40,742 nucleotides of DNA from positions 1 through 40,742 of the forward strand of contig URHQ01000008.1 of NCBI GenBank assembly GCA_900547655.1. The letters are read 5' to 3'. Within the stretch, counting starts at the first letter, position 1; each line of letters begins with the position of its first letter. This document shows positions 8,012 to 15,933 of the stretch, one piece after another. This DNA comes from an uncultured Collinsella sp. (lineage in GTDB: Bacteria > Actinomycetota > Coriobacteriia > Coriobacteriales > Coriobacteriaceae). A program made the translations under genes and the position numbers. The notes below the pieces were generated by a model that worked only from the letters and a program-made list of their open reading frames with translations, was not told the origin of the DNA and did not search any database.

Positions 8012-8590
8012 ATGCCCGAGCGCTTGGTTTCGACGACATGCTTGGGAAATCTCAACGATCCGTCCTATGAACTCCTGCTCCGCCGGAATTTGGGCGGCGT
8101 CTTTGAAGTTGACGAGCTACTGCTCGATTGGGACCAGGCTGACACGCGCGCGTTTGTGGGTGTGACGGAGCTGGGGCGCACGGTCGATGTTCGGCTGGAT
8201 GCTGCCGACGGCGGTCGTCTTACCGACGGCGACGTGCTCGCCATCGACCGTTCGGGCATGGTGCCCGTGGCGGTTGTCGTGCGCCTGCGCAGTGCCGAGG
8301 TTTATTTGGTCGAAGTCGACCGCATGGACCCGATTGCGCTCGCGCATGCGTGCTGGGAGATCGGCAATATGCACGCGCCGCTTTTCCGAGGCGATTCGGA
8401 CGAGTATACCGTGCGCATGTATACGCCGGTGCAGCCTGTTTTGGGCCGCATGCTCCGGGGCGCCGAGGGCGTTCGGCTCTCGAGGGTTATCCGTGAACTC
8501 GATTCGGACCGGCGCTTTGCGTCGAGTGCGGCGGATGCCGTTGTGAGTATGGCTCCAGACTTTACGATCGTAAAGAAGGCGCGCGGTTAA
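8012..8590 (+). CDS. UreE-like nickel metallochaperone
   Basis: A 192-residue protein that resembles urease accessory protein UreE. The C-terminal half carries the conserved ACWEIGNMHAPLF segment; H121 is at the place of the UreE dimer nickel-binding histidine. The end (residues 160-190) also fits the tail of UreE proteins that lack a polyhistidine stretch. No urease genes are in the window. Coupling to a SlyD-like gene points to nickel handling, perhaps for a hydrogenase. Function is inferred from the motif and context. Confidence 0.8.
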   Translation: MPERLVSTTCLGNLNDPSYELLLRRNLGGVFEVDELLLDWDQADTRAFVGVTELGRTVDVRLDAADGGRLTDGDVLAIDRSGMVPVAVVVRLRSAEVYLVEVDRMDPIALAHACWEIGNMHAPLFRGDSDEYTVRMYTPVQPVLGRMLRGAEGVRLSRVIRELDSDRRFASSAADAVVSMAPDFTIVKKARG

Positions 8591-8603
8591 CGTGCGTATA
8601 AGT

Positions 8604-8648
8604 AAGACGGACTTTGAGAGGCAACTATTCAAAGTCCGTCTTTCTGTT
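8604..8648 (+). terminator. Rho-independent terminator after the UreE-like gene
   Basis: A perfect 14-bp stem (8604-8617 with 8629-8642) closes an 11-base loop and is followed by a T-rich run. It ends the FKBP-UreE-like transcript and lies just before the HAD gene. Confidence 0.9.
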
Positions 8649-8673
8649 GATGAGATGCTGTGGGGGAAAGCAT

Positions 8674-9471
8674 ATGGGTCTTGAAGGAATCAAGCTGATT
8701 GCATGCGATTTGGACGGCACGTTGCTGCATCCGGGGGAGCGCGAGCCGCGTTCCGAGGCCTTTGAGCTCATCGATGAGCTGCATCGTCGCGGTATCGTGT
8801 TTATGCCGGCGAGCGGCCGTCAATATGCGAGCTTGCGCTATCTGTTTGTCCCGGTGGCCGATGAGCTCGCCTATGTATGCGAAAACGGAGCCCTGGTGAT
8901 GAGCGAGGGGCGTGCCGTTGTCAAGCGTTCCATGGAGCGTAGCCTTGCTATGGATATCGCGAATGCCGTGGTTGCGTATCCCCATGCCGACGTGACCCTT
9001 TCATGTGGGGGACACCTCTACACCATGAGCGGCAACGATGCATTCGTCGATCATTTGCGCTATGAGGTCCACTGCGATGTGGCGGTGGTCGACCGCCCCG
9101 AGGACATCGACGAGGACGTCATTAAGATTGCCTTCCAGACGCCCGAGGTGGATCAGCCGGCGGCCCTGGAGTATTTCGAGCGCCTCTTTAGCGACCGTGT
9201 TGACGTGATGACGTCGGGAACCGAATGGACGGACTTTATCGGTTTCGGTTCGGGCAAGGGCTCCGCGCTTGCCGATTACGGTCGTGCCCTGGGTATTTCG
9301 CCCGATGAGATGATGGCGTTTGGCGATAACGAAAACGATCGCGACATGCTCAACGTCGTGGGCCATCCCTATCTGATGGAGAGCTGCAACCCCTCTATGC
9401 GTGGCATTAACGACCGCGTCCGCTATGTGCGCACGGTCGAAGAAGAGCTGCGTCGTCTACTTGCTGAGTAG
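8674..9471 (+). CDS. Cof-type HAD hydrolase
   Basis: A 265-residue haloacid-dehalogenase-superfamily phosphatase of the Cof/subclass IIB type, which removes phosphate from sugar phosphates, cofactors or similar small molecules. The nucleophile motif is DLDGT (D12, D14) and motif IV is FGDNENDRDM. The cap lies between them. GGGGGAAAG precedes the ATG. It is preceded by a terminator and converges on the regulator gene at 9549, so it is probably monocistronic. The substrate is unknown. Confidence 0.9.
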   Translation: MGLEGIKLIACDLDGTLLHPGEREPRSEAFELIDELHRRGIVFMPASGRQYASLRYLFVPVADELAYVCENGALVMSEGRAVVKRSMERSLAMDIANAVVAYPHADVTLSCGGHLYTMSGNDAFVDHLRYEVHCDVAVVDRPEDIDEDVIKIAFQTPEVDQPAALEYFERLFSDRVDVMTSGTEWTDFIGFGSGKGSALADYGRALGISPDEMMAFGDNENDRDMLNVVGHPYLMESCNPSMRGINDRVRYVRTVEEELRRLLAE

Positions 9472-9552
9472 ACATTTGGGACATGTCTAGAAATCTACTT
9501 TTTGCTGCAAAGTGCGGAAAGGTGGATTTTAAGGCATGTTCCAAACATCTAC
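9468..9552. repeat. Imperfect palindrome between convergent genes
   Basis: The stop codons of the HAD gene and the PerR-type gene lie in the two ends of an inverted repeat with arms of about 38 bases. Nearly all differences between the arms are transitions, which still pair as G-U in RNA. The loop is around 9505-9513. It probably serves as a two-way terminator or 3' stabiliser. Confidence 0.65.
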
Positions 9553-9929
9553 CTACAGTCGGGGCAGAGACCCTCGAAGATGGTGTAGTGCGACGTGACG
9601 TGCCAGCCGATTTGCTCGGACGCCTTGGCGTCGAGCTGGGCATCGAAGGGGAGCGGTACGTCGATGACGCGGCTGCACGAGGTGCAGATGATATGCGCAT
9701 GCGGCTCGATCGTGCGATCGAAGCGGCTGCCGCCCGGCGTCTTGATGGAGAGAATCTCGCCGGCATCTGCCAAGAGATTGAGGTTGCGGTAGACCGTGCC
9801 GCGGCTGATCTTGTCATCCTGTTCGCGCACGGCGTTGTAGATTTCGTCGGCGGTGGGATGGTTATAGCTTTGGCGCACGGCGTCAAGAACCAGCTTTCGC
9901 TGCTTGGTATTCCTTCTTTGCACCGCCAT
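9549..9929 (-). CDS. PerR-type Fur-family regulator
   Basis: A 126-residue Fur-family repressor. All PerR ligands have counterparts at a steady offset from Bacillus PerR: H24, D71, H77, H79 and D90 for the sensing iron or manganese, and C82, C85, C122 and C125 for the structural zinc. An aspartate at 90, where Fur has glutamate, favours PerR, which senses peroxide by histidine oxidation. In an anaerobe it would control peroxide defence genes. It is alone on its strand here. An inverted repeat upstream may mediate autoregulation. Confidence 0.9.
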   Translation of the reverse strand: MAVQRRNTKQRKLVLDAVRQSYNHPTADEIYNAVREQDDKISRGTVYRNLNLLADAGEILSIKTPGGSRFDRTIEPHAHIICTSCSRVIDVPLPFDAQLDAKASEQIGWHVTSHYTIFEGLCPDCR

Positions 9930-9965
9930 GCGCCTCGCCTCTTTTCTATTAACGGTCGTAGGTAA

Positions 9966-9994
9966 ATGATACCGTATTTAGCACACAATACTAA
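9966..9994 (-). promoter_or_regulatory. Candidate promoter of the PerR-type gene
   Basis: On the minus strand, TTAGTA (9994-9989) and TATCAT (9971-9966) are 17 bases apart. TAAAT and ATTTA (about 9963-9980) form a short inverted repeat across the -10, a plausible self-operator. The -35 overlaps the end of the acylphosphatase gene. No classical Per box is recognised. Confidence 0.35.
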
Positions 9995-10401
9995 TAATGA
10001 GGACTGAAACCGTCTTCATTGGCAAGTGGGGCTCGGGCCTGGGCGTCTACGAGGCGAAAACGCGTTCCCATGCGCTCGTAGGAGGCATGAAGCGCCTCGA
10101 GATGAGATAGGATGTTTGCCGGAGCTCCCTGTATCTCCATCTCGACTGAGCCGTCTTCCATGTTACGCACCCAGCCGGTGAGGGAGCGTGCCTGCGCGAG
10201 GTTGGTGTTGGTAAAGCGAAAACCAACGCCTTGGACTTGCCCCGTCCAGTGCAGGAAATAGCGCAGGGGAGTGTTTTGAGTGGCCTCGTCGCTTGCGAGT
10301 ACGGTAAGCCTGCGGCGCAGCTCGAGCTCGACGTTCGATGGTTTTTGAGGCTCTCGACTGCCGCCGGTGACGCTGGAGAAGAACGTATCGAAGAGGCCCA
10401 T
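9991..10401 (-). CDS. Acylphosphatase-domain protein
   Basis: A 136-residue protein. Residues 46-136 form an acylphosphatase fold, which hydrolyses carboxyl-phosphate bonds. The active-site arginine (R62 in GQVQGVGFR) and asparagine (N80 in GWVRN) are present. The first 45 residues are an extra charged segment that most acylphosphatases, about 90 residues long, lack. The ATG at 10401 follows the oxidoreductase stop almost at once, so the two are probably cotranscribed. Confidence 0.88.
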   Translation of the reverse strand: MGLFDTFFSSVTGGSREPQKPSNVELELRRRLTVLASDEATQNTPLRYFLHWTGQVQGVGFRFTNTNLAQARSLTGWVRNMEDGSVEMEIQGAPANILSHLEALHASYERMGTRFRLVDAQARAPLANEDGFSPHY

Positions 10402-10403
10402 CG

Positions 10404-11510
10404 CTATGCCTGCTTGCCTGCGTCGGCCGGGAAGGTAATGCCGGCCTGCTGGCGCACGGCATCCATGATGCGCAGTGAGACGAGCGTGACATCGCGGTAG
10501 TGGCCAAGCTCGTGGCGTCCTGCCGGGGTCTCCCAAATCTCTTCCTTAACGTTATCGATGCCGCCGATGGCGGTGATAAAGTCTGTGAGTTCGTATTCCA
10601 TAGTGTTGCTCGATTTGGGCAGGTCGAGCACGCGGCCGTTGTCTCCCTGTTTGCGCGGTGCCTCGGTCGCCGAGCCGCGTACGACGTCGCCGCGATAGTC
10701 GATGCGGACGTTGCGGGGCGTGGACAGATGGTCGATCTGGATAGTGCCACGCTCGCCTTCGATCTGCGAGGGCAGCAGGTCATTCGTAATTTTGGAGTGC
10801 GCGAGCTCGACGGAGATGCGGCCTCCGCCATAGCTGGCGAGGATGGAACCGCAGCCGTCGATGGGGCCGTGCGTGAGCTGTCGCGTGGTGGGGTCGAGCA
10901 GAGTAGTCATGCTCGTAAGGCCGGAGGGCATGCCGAAAATCTCGACCATGGGCTCGACGGCGTAGACGCCAATGTCCATGAGGGAACCCGATGCCATATT
11001 GCAGTCGAAGATATTGGTGGCGCGTCCCGCGAGAATCTCGTTGTAGCGCGAGGAATACTTGCCAAAGCGCAATGAGGCGCGGCGGATGGGGGCGATCTCG
11101 CCCAGGGCGTCCTCGATGGCGTGGAAGGCGGGATCGTGGAGGGGACGCATGGCCTCGAGGGCCACGACACCTGCTGCCTCGGCAGCGCGGAAGACTTCCA
11201 GCGCCTGCGCTTCGGTGGCGCAGAAGGGTTTCTCGACGATGACGTGCTTGCCACCGGCGATGCAGGCAAGGGCCTGCTCGTAGTGAAGTGCGTTAGGACT
11301 GCCGATATAGACGGCGTCGACGTCGGCGGCTGCCGCAAGCTCGTCAAGTGCGGTGAAGTTACGCTCGCCGCCGTGTTCGGCAGTAAAGGCGGCGCCGCGC
11401 TCGGCATTGCGCGAGAGCGTGCCTACGAATACGGCCTGGTCGTTGGCATTGACGACCTGAATAAAGTCGTCGGTGATCATGGACGTGCCGATGGTTGCGA
11501 TACGCAGCAT
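10404..11510 (-). CDS. Gfo/Idh/MocA-family oxidoreductase
   Basis: A 368-residue NAD(P)-dependent oxidoreductase. The Rossmann half starts at MLRIATIGTS, and the VEKPF motif supplies the lysine used in catalysis and cofactor binding. The second half is the alpha/beta substrate domain. Substrates in this family are sugars, inositols or dihydrodiols, and the sequence does not decide between them. The ATG at 11510 has GGGGGA 4 bases upstream. Its partner downstream is the acylphosphatase. Confidence 0.9.
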   Translation of the reverse strand: MLRIATIGTSMITDDFIQVVNANDQAVFVGTLSRNAERGAAFTAEHGGERNFTALDELAAAADVDAVYIGSPNALHYEQALACIAGGKHVIVEKPFCATEAQALEVFRAAEAAGVVALEAMRPLHDPAFHAIEDALGEIAPIRRASLRFGKYSSRYNEILAGRATNIFDCNMASGSLMDIGVYAVEPMVEIFGMPSGLTSMTTLLDPTTRQLTHGPIDGCGSILASYGGGRISVELAHSKITNDLLPSQIEGERGTIQIDHLSTPRNVRIDYRGDVVRGSATEAPRKQGDNGRVLDLPKSSNTMEYELTDFITAIGGIDNVKEEIWETPAGRHELGHYRDVTLVSLRIMDAVRQQAGITFPADAGKQA

Positions 11511-11583
11511 GTGTCCCCCTTGCGTTGTTTGGCCTACAGGACGAGTGTAGCGCGGGAGGACACAAAAGCGTGCGAAAACGCCG

Positions 11584-12069
11584 TTACAGGTCGCTCTCGT
11601 TAAAGCCGGTGTCGATATCGAGGTTACTGCCGTCGGCCGCCGTGGTGGCGAGCTCATCGCAGCGCTCGTTGAGCTCGTGGCCGGCGTGGCCCTTAACCCA
11701 GATGAACTCCACCTTATGCTTGCTCCTTGCGGCAAGCAGGCGCTCCCACAGGTCGCGGTTCTTAACGGGCTGCTTGTTGGCGGTTTTCCATCCGCGCTTT
11801 TTCCAGCCGTCGATCCAGTGCTTGTTAAAGGCGTTGACGACGTACTGCGAATCGGAATGGACCTCGACCTCGCAGGGGCGGTTGAGCGCCTCGAGCGCCA
11901 CGATGACCGCCATGAGTTCCATGCGGTTGTTGGTGGTCTTGGCGTAGCCGCGTGAAAGCTCGGAGGTGAAGGTCTTGCCGGCGGGGTTGGTGTATTTGAG
12001 TACGGCGCCGTAGCCGCCGCGTCCCGGATTTGATCGGGCCGAGCCGTCGGTGTAGATGATGACCTTCAC
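11584..12069 (-). CDS. rnhA: Ribonuclease HI
   Basis: RNase HI cuts the RNA strand of RNA-DNA hybrids. The 161-residue protein has the four catalytic acids: D8 (YTDGS), E51 (RMELMA), D73 (SDSQYV) and D138 (ERCDELA). It also has the basic handle region (GWKKRGWKT) that binds the hybrid in the bacterial type I enzyme. The C-terminal dozen residues are acidic. A ribosome site (GAAAGGAAC) precedes the ATG. Confidence 0.95.
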   Translation of the reverse strand: MKVIIYTDGSARSNPGRGGYGAVLKYTNPAGKTFTSELSRGYAKTTNNRMELMAVIVALEALNRPCEVEVHSDSQYVVNAFNKHWIDGWKKRGWKTANKQPVKNRDLWERLLAARSKHKVEFIWVKGHAGHELNERCDELATTAADGSNLDIDTGFNESDL

Positions 12070-12132
12070 ATGGTTCCTTTCGTTGGGTACGTTTCGTGTG
12101 AGTGACCATTGTAGCGCCGCGTTCGCCGAGGG

Positions 12133-13080
12133 CTAGCAATCTACCATATCTACCCCGTCCTCTGATGGCTGGTTTTCTTGGATGATGCGGTCGAGCTCGT
12201 CGAGGTATTGTTGCAACAGGGGAGAGGGCTTGCGTTCATCGTGCATGATATAGCCTACGTGCATCGTCGGGGCATCTGCCAGCGGAATCGATGCCATGCC
12301 CCATTGCATTTCGTTTGAGAGCACGCCGGTGGAGAGCGTGTAGCCGTTCGAGGTGATCAGCAGGTTGGTGAGCGTGCCGCGGTCCGAGATTCGTATGTTG
12401 CGGTCGCAAGGGATATAGCTAAAAGGTTCCTCGGCGTAATAGAAGGAGTTCGAGGTGCCTTGCTCAAAGCTGTAGCGCGTATAGGGTGTAAGGTCGGCAA
12501 GGGACAGCTGGGGACGGCGTGCGAGCGGGTGGCGCTCGCTAACGAAGACGTGGACCGCCGCGTCGAAGAGGGGATGGAAGCTTGCGCGGGCATCGGCGAA
12601 GGCCTTCTGCAGAACGTGGGCGTTAAAGTCATCCAGATACAGAATGCCGATATCGCTGCGAAATGCGCGGACGTCATCGATGATCTGCGATGTGGTGGTC
12701 TCGCGCATGATGAACTCGAACTTGCTGTCGCGGCAGCGCTCGACCACGTTGACAAAGGCCTCGACCGAAAAGGCGTAGTGCTGGGCGGAAACGGCGAGGC
12801 GGGCTTGCGGGGTGCCGCCGTCCTCGTAGCGCGCCTCGAGCATGTCGGCCTGCTCTACGACCTGGCGCGCATAGCCCAAAAGCTCGGTGCCGTCGTTGGT
12901 GAGCGTGACGCCGCGGCTGGAGCGCGTAAAGATCTCCAGGTGGAGCTCCTGTTCCAGGCTTTTGACGGCGTTTGAGATGTTGGACTGAGCGGTATAGAGG
13001 CGCTGAGCTGCGGCATTGATTGAGCCGGACTCTGCTACGGCGATCAGGAAACGAAGCTGCTGGAGGGTCATCGGCGCCAT
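12133..13080 (-). CDS. LysR-family regulator divergent from metY
   Basis: A 315-residue LysR-type transcriptional regulator. The winged helix-turn-helix covers about residues 4-62 (LQQLRFLIAVAESGS, then AAQRLYTAQSNISNAVKSLE), and a periplasmic-binding-protein-like effector domain follows. The gene diverges from metY, and the 264 bases between hold two inverted repeats of the kind LysR proteins bind. It probably controls sulphur amino acid synthesis, in the manner of CysB, CysL or MetR. The effector, perhaps O-acetylserine or homocysteine, is inference. An ATG three codons in (13071) is an alternative start. Confidence 0.9.
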   Translation of the reverse strand: MAPMTLQQLRFLIAVAESGSINAAAQRLYTAQSNISNAVKSLEQELHLEIFTRSSRGVTLTNDGTELLGYARQVVEQADMLEARYEDGGTPQARLAVSAQHYAFSVEAFVNVVERCRDSKFEFIMRETTTSQIIDDVRAFRSDIGILYLDDFNAHVLQKAFADARASFHPLFDAAVHVFVSERHPLARRPQLSLADLTPYTRYSFEQGTSNSFYYAEEPFSYIPCDRNIRISDRGTLTNLLITSNGYTLSTGVLSNEMQWGMASIPLADAPTMHVGYIMHDERKPSPLLQQYLDELDRIIQENQPSEDGVDMVDC

Positions 13081-13090
13081 CCTTTCGAGT

Positions 13091-13117
13091 GTTATCTATA
13101 TAACCGATAACAGGTTA
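13091..13117. promoter_or_regulatory. Overlapping inverted repeats, probable LysR-regulator site
   Basis: GTTATC and GATAAC (13091-13096 and 13106-13111) form a perfect repeat with 9 bases between. TAACC and GGTTA (13101-13105 and 13113-13117) form a second one that overlaps it. They lie between the LysR gene start and 15 bases upstream of the metY -35 box, the usual activator position. Confidence 0.6.
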
Positions 13118-13131
13118 GCGCTTTTAAGTGA

Positions 13132-13160
13132 TTGACCGAGGGAAACAATGCTCGTACTAT
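13132..13160 (+). promoter_or_regulatory. metY promoter
   Basis: TTGACC (13132-13137) and TACTAT (13155-13160) are separated by 17 bases. Transcription would begin near 13167 and give a leader of about 178 bases before metY. Confidence 0.7.
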
Positions 13161-13177
13161 TCAAAACACACAAAGGC

Positions 13178-13242
13178 GGTAGGTAATTAAGCCAACCACG
13201 GAACCGGGATGCGAAAGGAGGCCCGCATATGAATTGCTTACC
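13178..13242 (+). promoter_or_regulatory. Foldable metY leader, candidate attenuator
   Basis: GGTAGGTAATT (13178-13188) pairs over 11 bases, two of them wobble pairs, with AATTGCTTACC (13232-13242), enclosing the strong ribosome site of a leader peptide. An alternative pairs GGAGGCCCGCAT (13217-13228) with ATGCCGGGCTCC (13250-13261). The two folds use neighbouring bases and could switch as a ribosome moves through the leader peptide. I do not recognise a SAM or cobalamin riboswitch here. Confidence 0.5.
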
Positions 13243-13282
13243 AAGACGAATGCCGGGCTCCTGTTTGCGCCCGTCGGCGTGA
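13229..13282 (+). CDS. Leader peptide upstream of metY
   Basis: An ATG at 13229 lies 7 bases after AAAGGAGG (13214-13221), the best ribosome site in the region. It opens a 17-codon frame, MNCLPRRMPGSCLRPSA, ending in TGA at 13280-13282. It holds two cysteine and two methionine codons and is arginine/proline rich. Cysteine-containing leader peptides before sulphur-assimilation genes are known in actinobacteria. A role as a sensor of charged tRNA-Cys or tRNA-Met is plausible from position and content. No terminator lies between it and metY, so control might act on translation or through Rho. Confidence 0.55.
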   Translation: MNCLPRRMPGSCLRPSA

Positions 13283-13344
13283 TCAGGAGACAGCGACTTA
13301 CTTCTCTCTAATTAATTAACTATTGTTCGATCAAGGAGATCATC

Positions 13345-14655
13345 ATGAGCCAGTTCATCAACAACCCCGAGCACACCTTTGGTTTCGATACCCTGCAGCT
13401 TCACGTTGGCCAGGAGAGCGCCGATCCCGCATCCGACTCCCGCGCCGTGCCTATCTACCAGACCACGAGCTATGTGTTCCGCAACTCCCAGCACGCCGCC
13501 GACCGCTTTGGTCTTGCCGACGCCGGTAACATCTACGGCCGTCTGACCAACTCCACCCAGGGCGTCTTCGAGGACCGTATCGCCGCACTCGAGGGTGGCG
13601 TTGCTGGCCTCGCCGTCGCCTCTGGTGCCGCCGCCATCACCTATACCCTGCAGGCGCTCGCTCAGGCCGGCGGCCATGTGGTGGCCCAGAAGACCATCTA
13701 CGGCGGTTCCTACAACCTGCTGGAGCACACGCTCTCCCAGTTTGGCGTCGAGACCACCTTCGTCGATGCCCACAACCTGGACGAGGTCGAGGGCGCCATC
13801 AAGGACAACACCACGGTCATCTACCTCGAGACGCTCGGCAACCCCAACTCCGACATCCCCAACATCGACGCCATTTCCGAGATCGCCAAGAAGCACGGTC
13901 TGCCGGTTGTCGTCGACAACACCTTCGGCACCCCGTATCTGTTCCGTCCGCTGGAGCATGGTGCCAACATCGTCGTCCACTCCGCAACCAAATTCATCGG
14001 CGGGCACGGCACTTCGCTGGGCGGTGTGATCGTCGACGGCGGTAACTTCGATTGGAAGGCGAGCGGAAAGTACGCCCAGATCGCTGAGCCCAATCCCTCC
14101 TACCACGGCGTTTCGTTTGCCGAGGCTGCCGGTCCCGCCGCCTTCGCAACCTATGTCCGCGCTATCCTGCTACGTGACGAGGGCGCCTGCATCAGCCCGT
14201 TCAACGCCTGGGTCCTGCTCCAGGGCACCGAGACTCTGTCGCTGCGCGTTGATCGTCATGTCGAGAACACCAAGAAGGTCGTTGAGTTCCTGGTTGGTGA
14301 CAGCCATGTTGCCAAGGTGAATCACCCGAGCCTGCCTGAGCACCCCGACCATGAGCTGTACCAGAAGTACTTCCCCCGTGGCGGCGCCTCGATCTTCACC
14401 TTCGAGATCAAGGGTGGTCAGGAGGCTGCTTGGAAGTTCATCGACCACCTGCAGGTCTTCTCGCTGCTTGCCAACGTGGCCGACGTCAAGTCGCTCGTCG
14501 TGCACCCGGCTACCACCACGCACTCCCAGCTCTCTGCCGAGGAGCTCGCCGAGCAGAACATCACGTCCTCCACGATCCGTCTTTCCATCGGTACCGAGAA
14601 TGCCGAGGATATCATTTGGGATCTGAAGCAGGCCTTCGCCGCACTGGACGAGTAA
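13345..14655 (+). CDS. metY: O-acetylhomoserine sulfhydrylase
   Basis: A 436-residue pyridoxal-phosphate enzyme of the Cys/Met metabolism family. It makes homocysteine from O-acetylhomoserine and sulphide, and some members also have cysteine synthase activity. The start (FGFDTLQLHVGQ) and the IYQTTSYVF segment are typical of MetY. The cofactor lysine is K216 in SATKFIGGHG. The length is right for MetY and longer than MetB or MetC. AAGGAG precedes the ATG. The LysR gene, promoter and leader peptide upstream indicate sulphur control. Confidence 0.93.
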   Translation: MSQFINNPEHTFGFDTLQLHVGQESADPASDSRAVPIYQTTSYVFRNSQHAADRFGLADAGNIYGRLTNSTQGVFEDRIAALEGGVAGLAVASGAAAITYTLQALAQAGGHVVAQKTIYGGSYNLLEHTLSQFGVETTFVDAHNLDEVEGAIKDNTTVIYLETLGNPNSDIPNIDAISEIAKKHGLPVVVDNTFGTPYLFRPLEHGANIVVHSATKFIGGHGTSLGGVIVDGGNFDWKASGKYAQIAEPNPSYHGVSFAEAAGPAAFATYVRAILLRDEGACISPFNAWVLLQGTETLSLRVDRHVENTKKVVEFLVGDSHVAKVNHPSLPEHPDHELYQKYFPRGGASIFTFEIKGGQEAAWKFIDHLQVFSLLANVADVKSLVVHPATTTHSQLSAEELAEQNITSSTIRLSIGTENAEDIIWDLKQAFAALDE

Positions 14656-14715
14656 GGCGACTTGTGCAAGGACCCCTTGCGACTCGATAGGTATAACTGT
14701 ATAAAATGCCTGCTC

Positions 14716-14756
14716 AAGGCGCCTGTGCAAACAATGGTTGCACAGGCGCCTTTTTT
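14716..14756 (+). terminator. Rho-independent terminator after metY
   Basis: A perfect 15-bp stem (14716-14730 with 14738-14752) with a 7-base loop is followed by TTTTTT. It is one of the strongest terminators in the window. Confidence 0.95.
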
Positions 14757-14967
14757 GCATAGAGAGGGCGCAAAAACAGGGTTTTTGACACGCTTTATGC
14801 ATTCGAGTTGTGGAAAACTCCTGTTGAGAGGATGTGAGTTTTACGCAATTGACGTGCGCCTTTTAAGTAAAACCGCAGGTCGCGATTTGCTCGGGGTACT
14901 ATGCAGCGCGATCGAATCACACGCAGCTCAAACGCAGCAAAAACGCACTACGGAGGTTTCCAGCTAC

Positions 14968-15744
14968 ATGAGGATCGATTCACGAAAACCGAAAGCCGCC
15001 GCCCTTTCCGCCGCTCTGACCGTGGCACTTTTGGCGGGCGCCGGTGCAACTGATGCCCACGCCGCAACACTGTCCGATACGGTTGGATCTACGCCGTCCG
15101 AGACGACGCTGGTGCAGCCCGTTGACTATCGCGGCGATGGTTATGGTTCCATGCAGGAGTGGAACGCCTCGATGGAGGCCAAGCGCGATTCCCTGGAGAT
15201 GCGCGCTCAGATCATCATGAACATGTACGGTGACTATGCCACCGATGACGAGCGCGCTGTGCTGCAGGGCTGTATCGATGGCGCGGGCAGCCTGTTGACG
15301 ATGGGGGAGGTCGACGCGAAGTCGACCGAGCTCGATGAGCTGCGCACTGCGCTTGAGGATGCCAAGCGCGAAGCGCTCGAGGCTGCTGCCGCCGAGGCGG
15401 AGGCTGCCGAGGCCGCCCAGGCTTCGTACTACAACGCCGGTTACACTTCGTCCTACGCGTCTGCCGCGTCCTGCGCGAACGGATCGGGCCTGACGCGCTC
15501 TGCGGGTGTCAATAACTACAACGGGCGCCGCGAGACCTATTACAGCAGCAATGTGCTTTATCACTATCGCACGGGCGAATGGACTCAGGATTCTGAGGGC
15601 TTTTGGCGCGATTCCGACGGCTATTACGTTGTTGCCGCGGGCGATATGGCCCAGGGCTCGACCTTTACGGGCTCCAAGGGTGATTGCAAGGTCTATGACT
15701 CCGGCTGCGCTGCCGGAACCACCGACTACTACACCGGTTGGTAA
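14968..15744 (+). CDS. Secreted protein with a C-terminal double-psi-barrel-like domain
   Basis: A 258-residue exported protein. A signal peptide ends near residue 32 (AHA). A charged helical region follows, with a glutamate/alanine-rich coiled-coil stretch near residues 125-150. The last 80 residues (NNYNGRRETYYSS to the end) resemble 3D/RlpA-type double-psi-barrel domains, with the VVAAGDM and KVYDSGCAAG segments. Such domains occur in cell-wall-binding or lytic proteins. Catalysis is not shown. GGAGG lies 11 bases before the ATG. The 210 bases upstream hold no gene. Confidence 0.75.
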   Translation: MRIDSRKPKAAALSAALTVALLAGAGATDAHAATLSDTVGSTPSETTLVQPVDYRGDGYGSMQEWNASMEAKRDSLEMRAQIIMNMYGDYATDDERAVLQGCIDGAGSLLTMGEVDAKSTELDELRTALEDAKREALEAAAAEAEAAEAAQASYYNAGYTSSYASAASCANGSGLTRSAGVNNYNGRRETYYSSNVLYHYRTGEWTQDSEGFWRDSDGYYVVAAGDMAQGSTFTGSKGDCKVYDSGCAAGTTDYYTGW

Positions 15745-15772
15745 TCTGCCATAAGCAAAATAGGCACATGAT

Positions 15773-15823
15773 GGGCGGACGTCTTTACTGAGCTTTTAGG
15801 CAACGTAAAGCCGCCCGTTCTTT
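15773..15823 (+). terminator. Probable terminator after the secreted protein
   Basis: GGGCGG (15773-15778) and CTTTAC pair with GTAAAG and CCGCCC (15811-15816) with a 4-base bulge, followed by GTTCTTT. The bulge and short T-run make this moderate. Confidence 0.5.
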
Positions 15824-15933
15824 ATGCGCGTTTGAGTTAACAGAGCCCTTACCGTGGCGGTACGCTGGGCGTATGGATGCGGGGCACACTAGTTCATGAG
15901 AAATAAGGTCTTTCTCTTGGAAGAAGTGGTCTT

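Noticed and set aside
13178..13242. SAM riboswitch before metY
   Set aside because: The conserved SAM-I and SAM-IV core sequences are not found, and a strong ribosome site with a short frame fits a leader peptide better.
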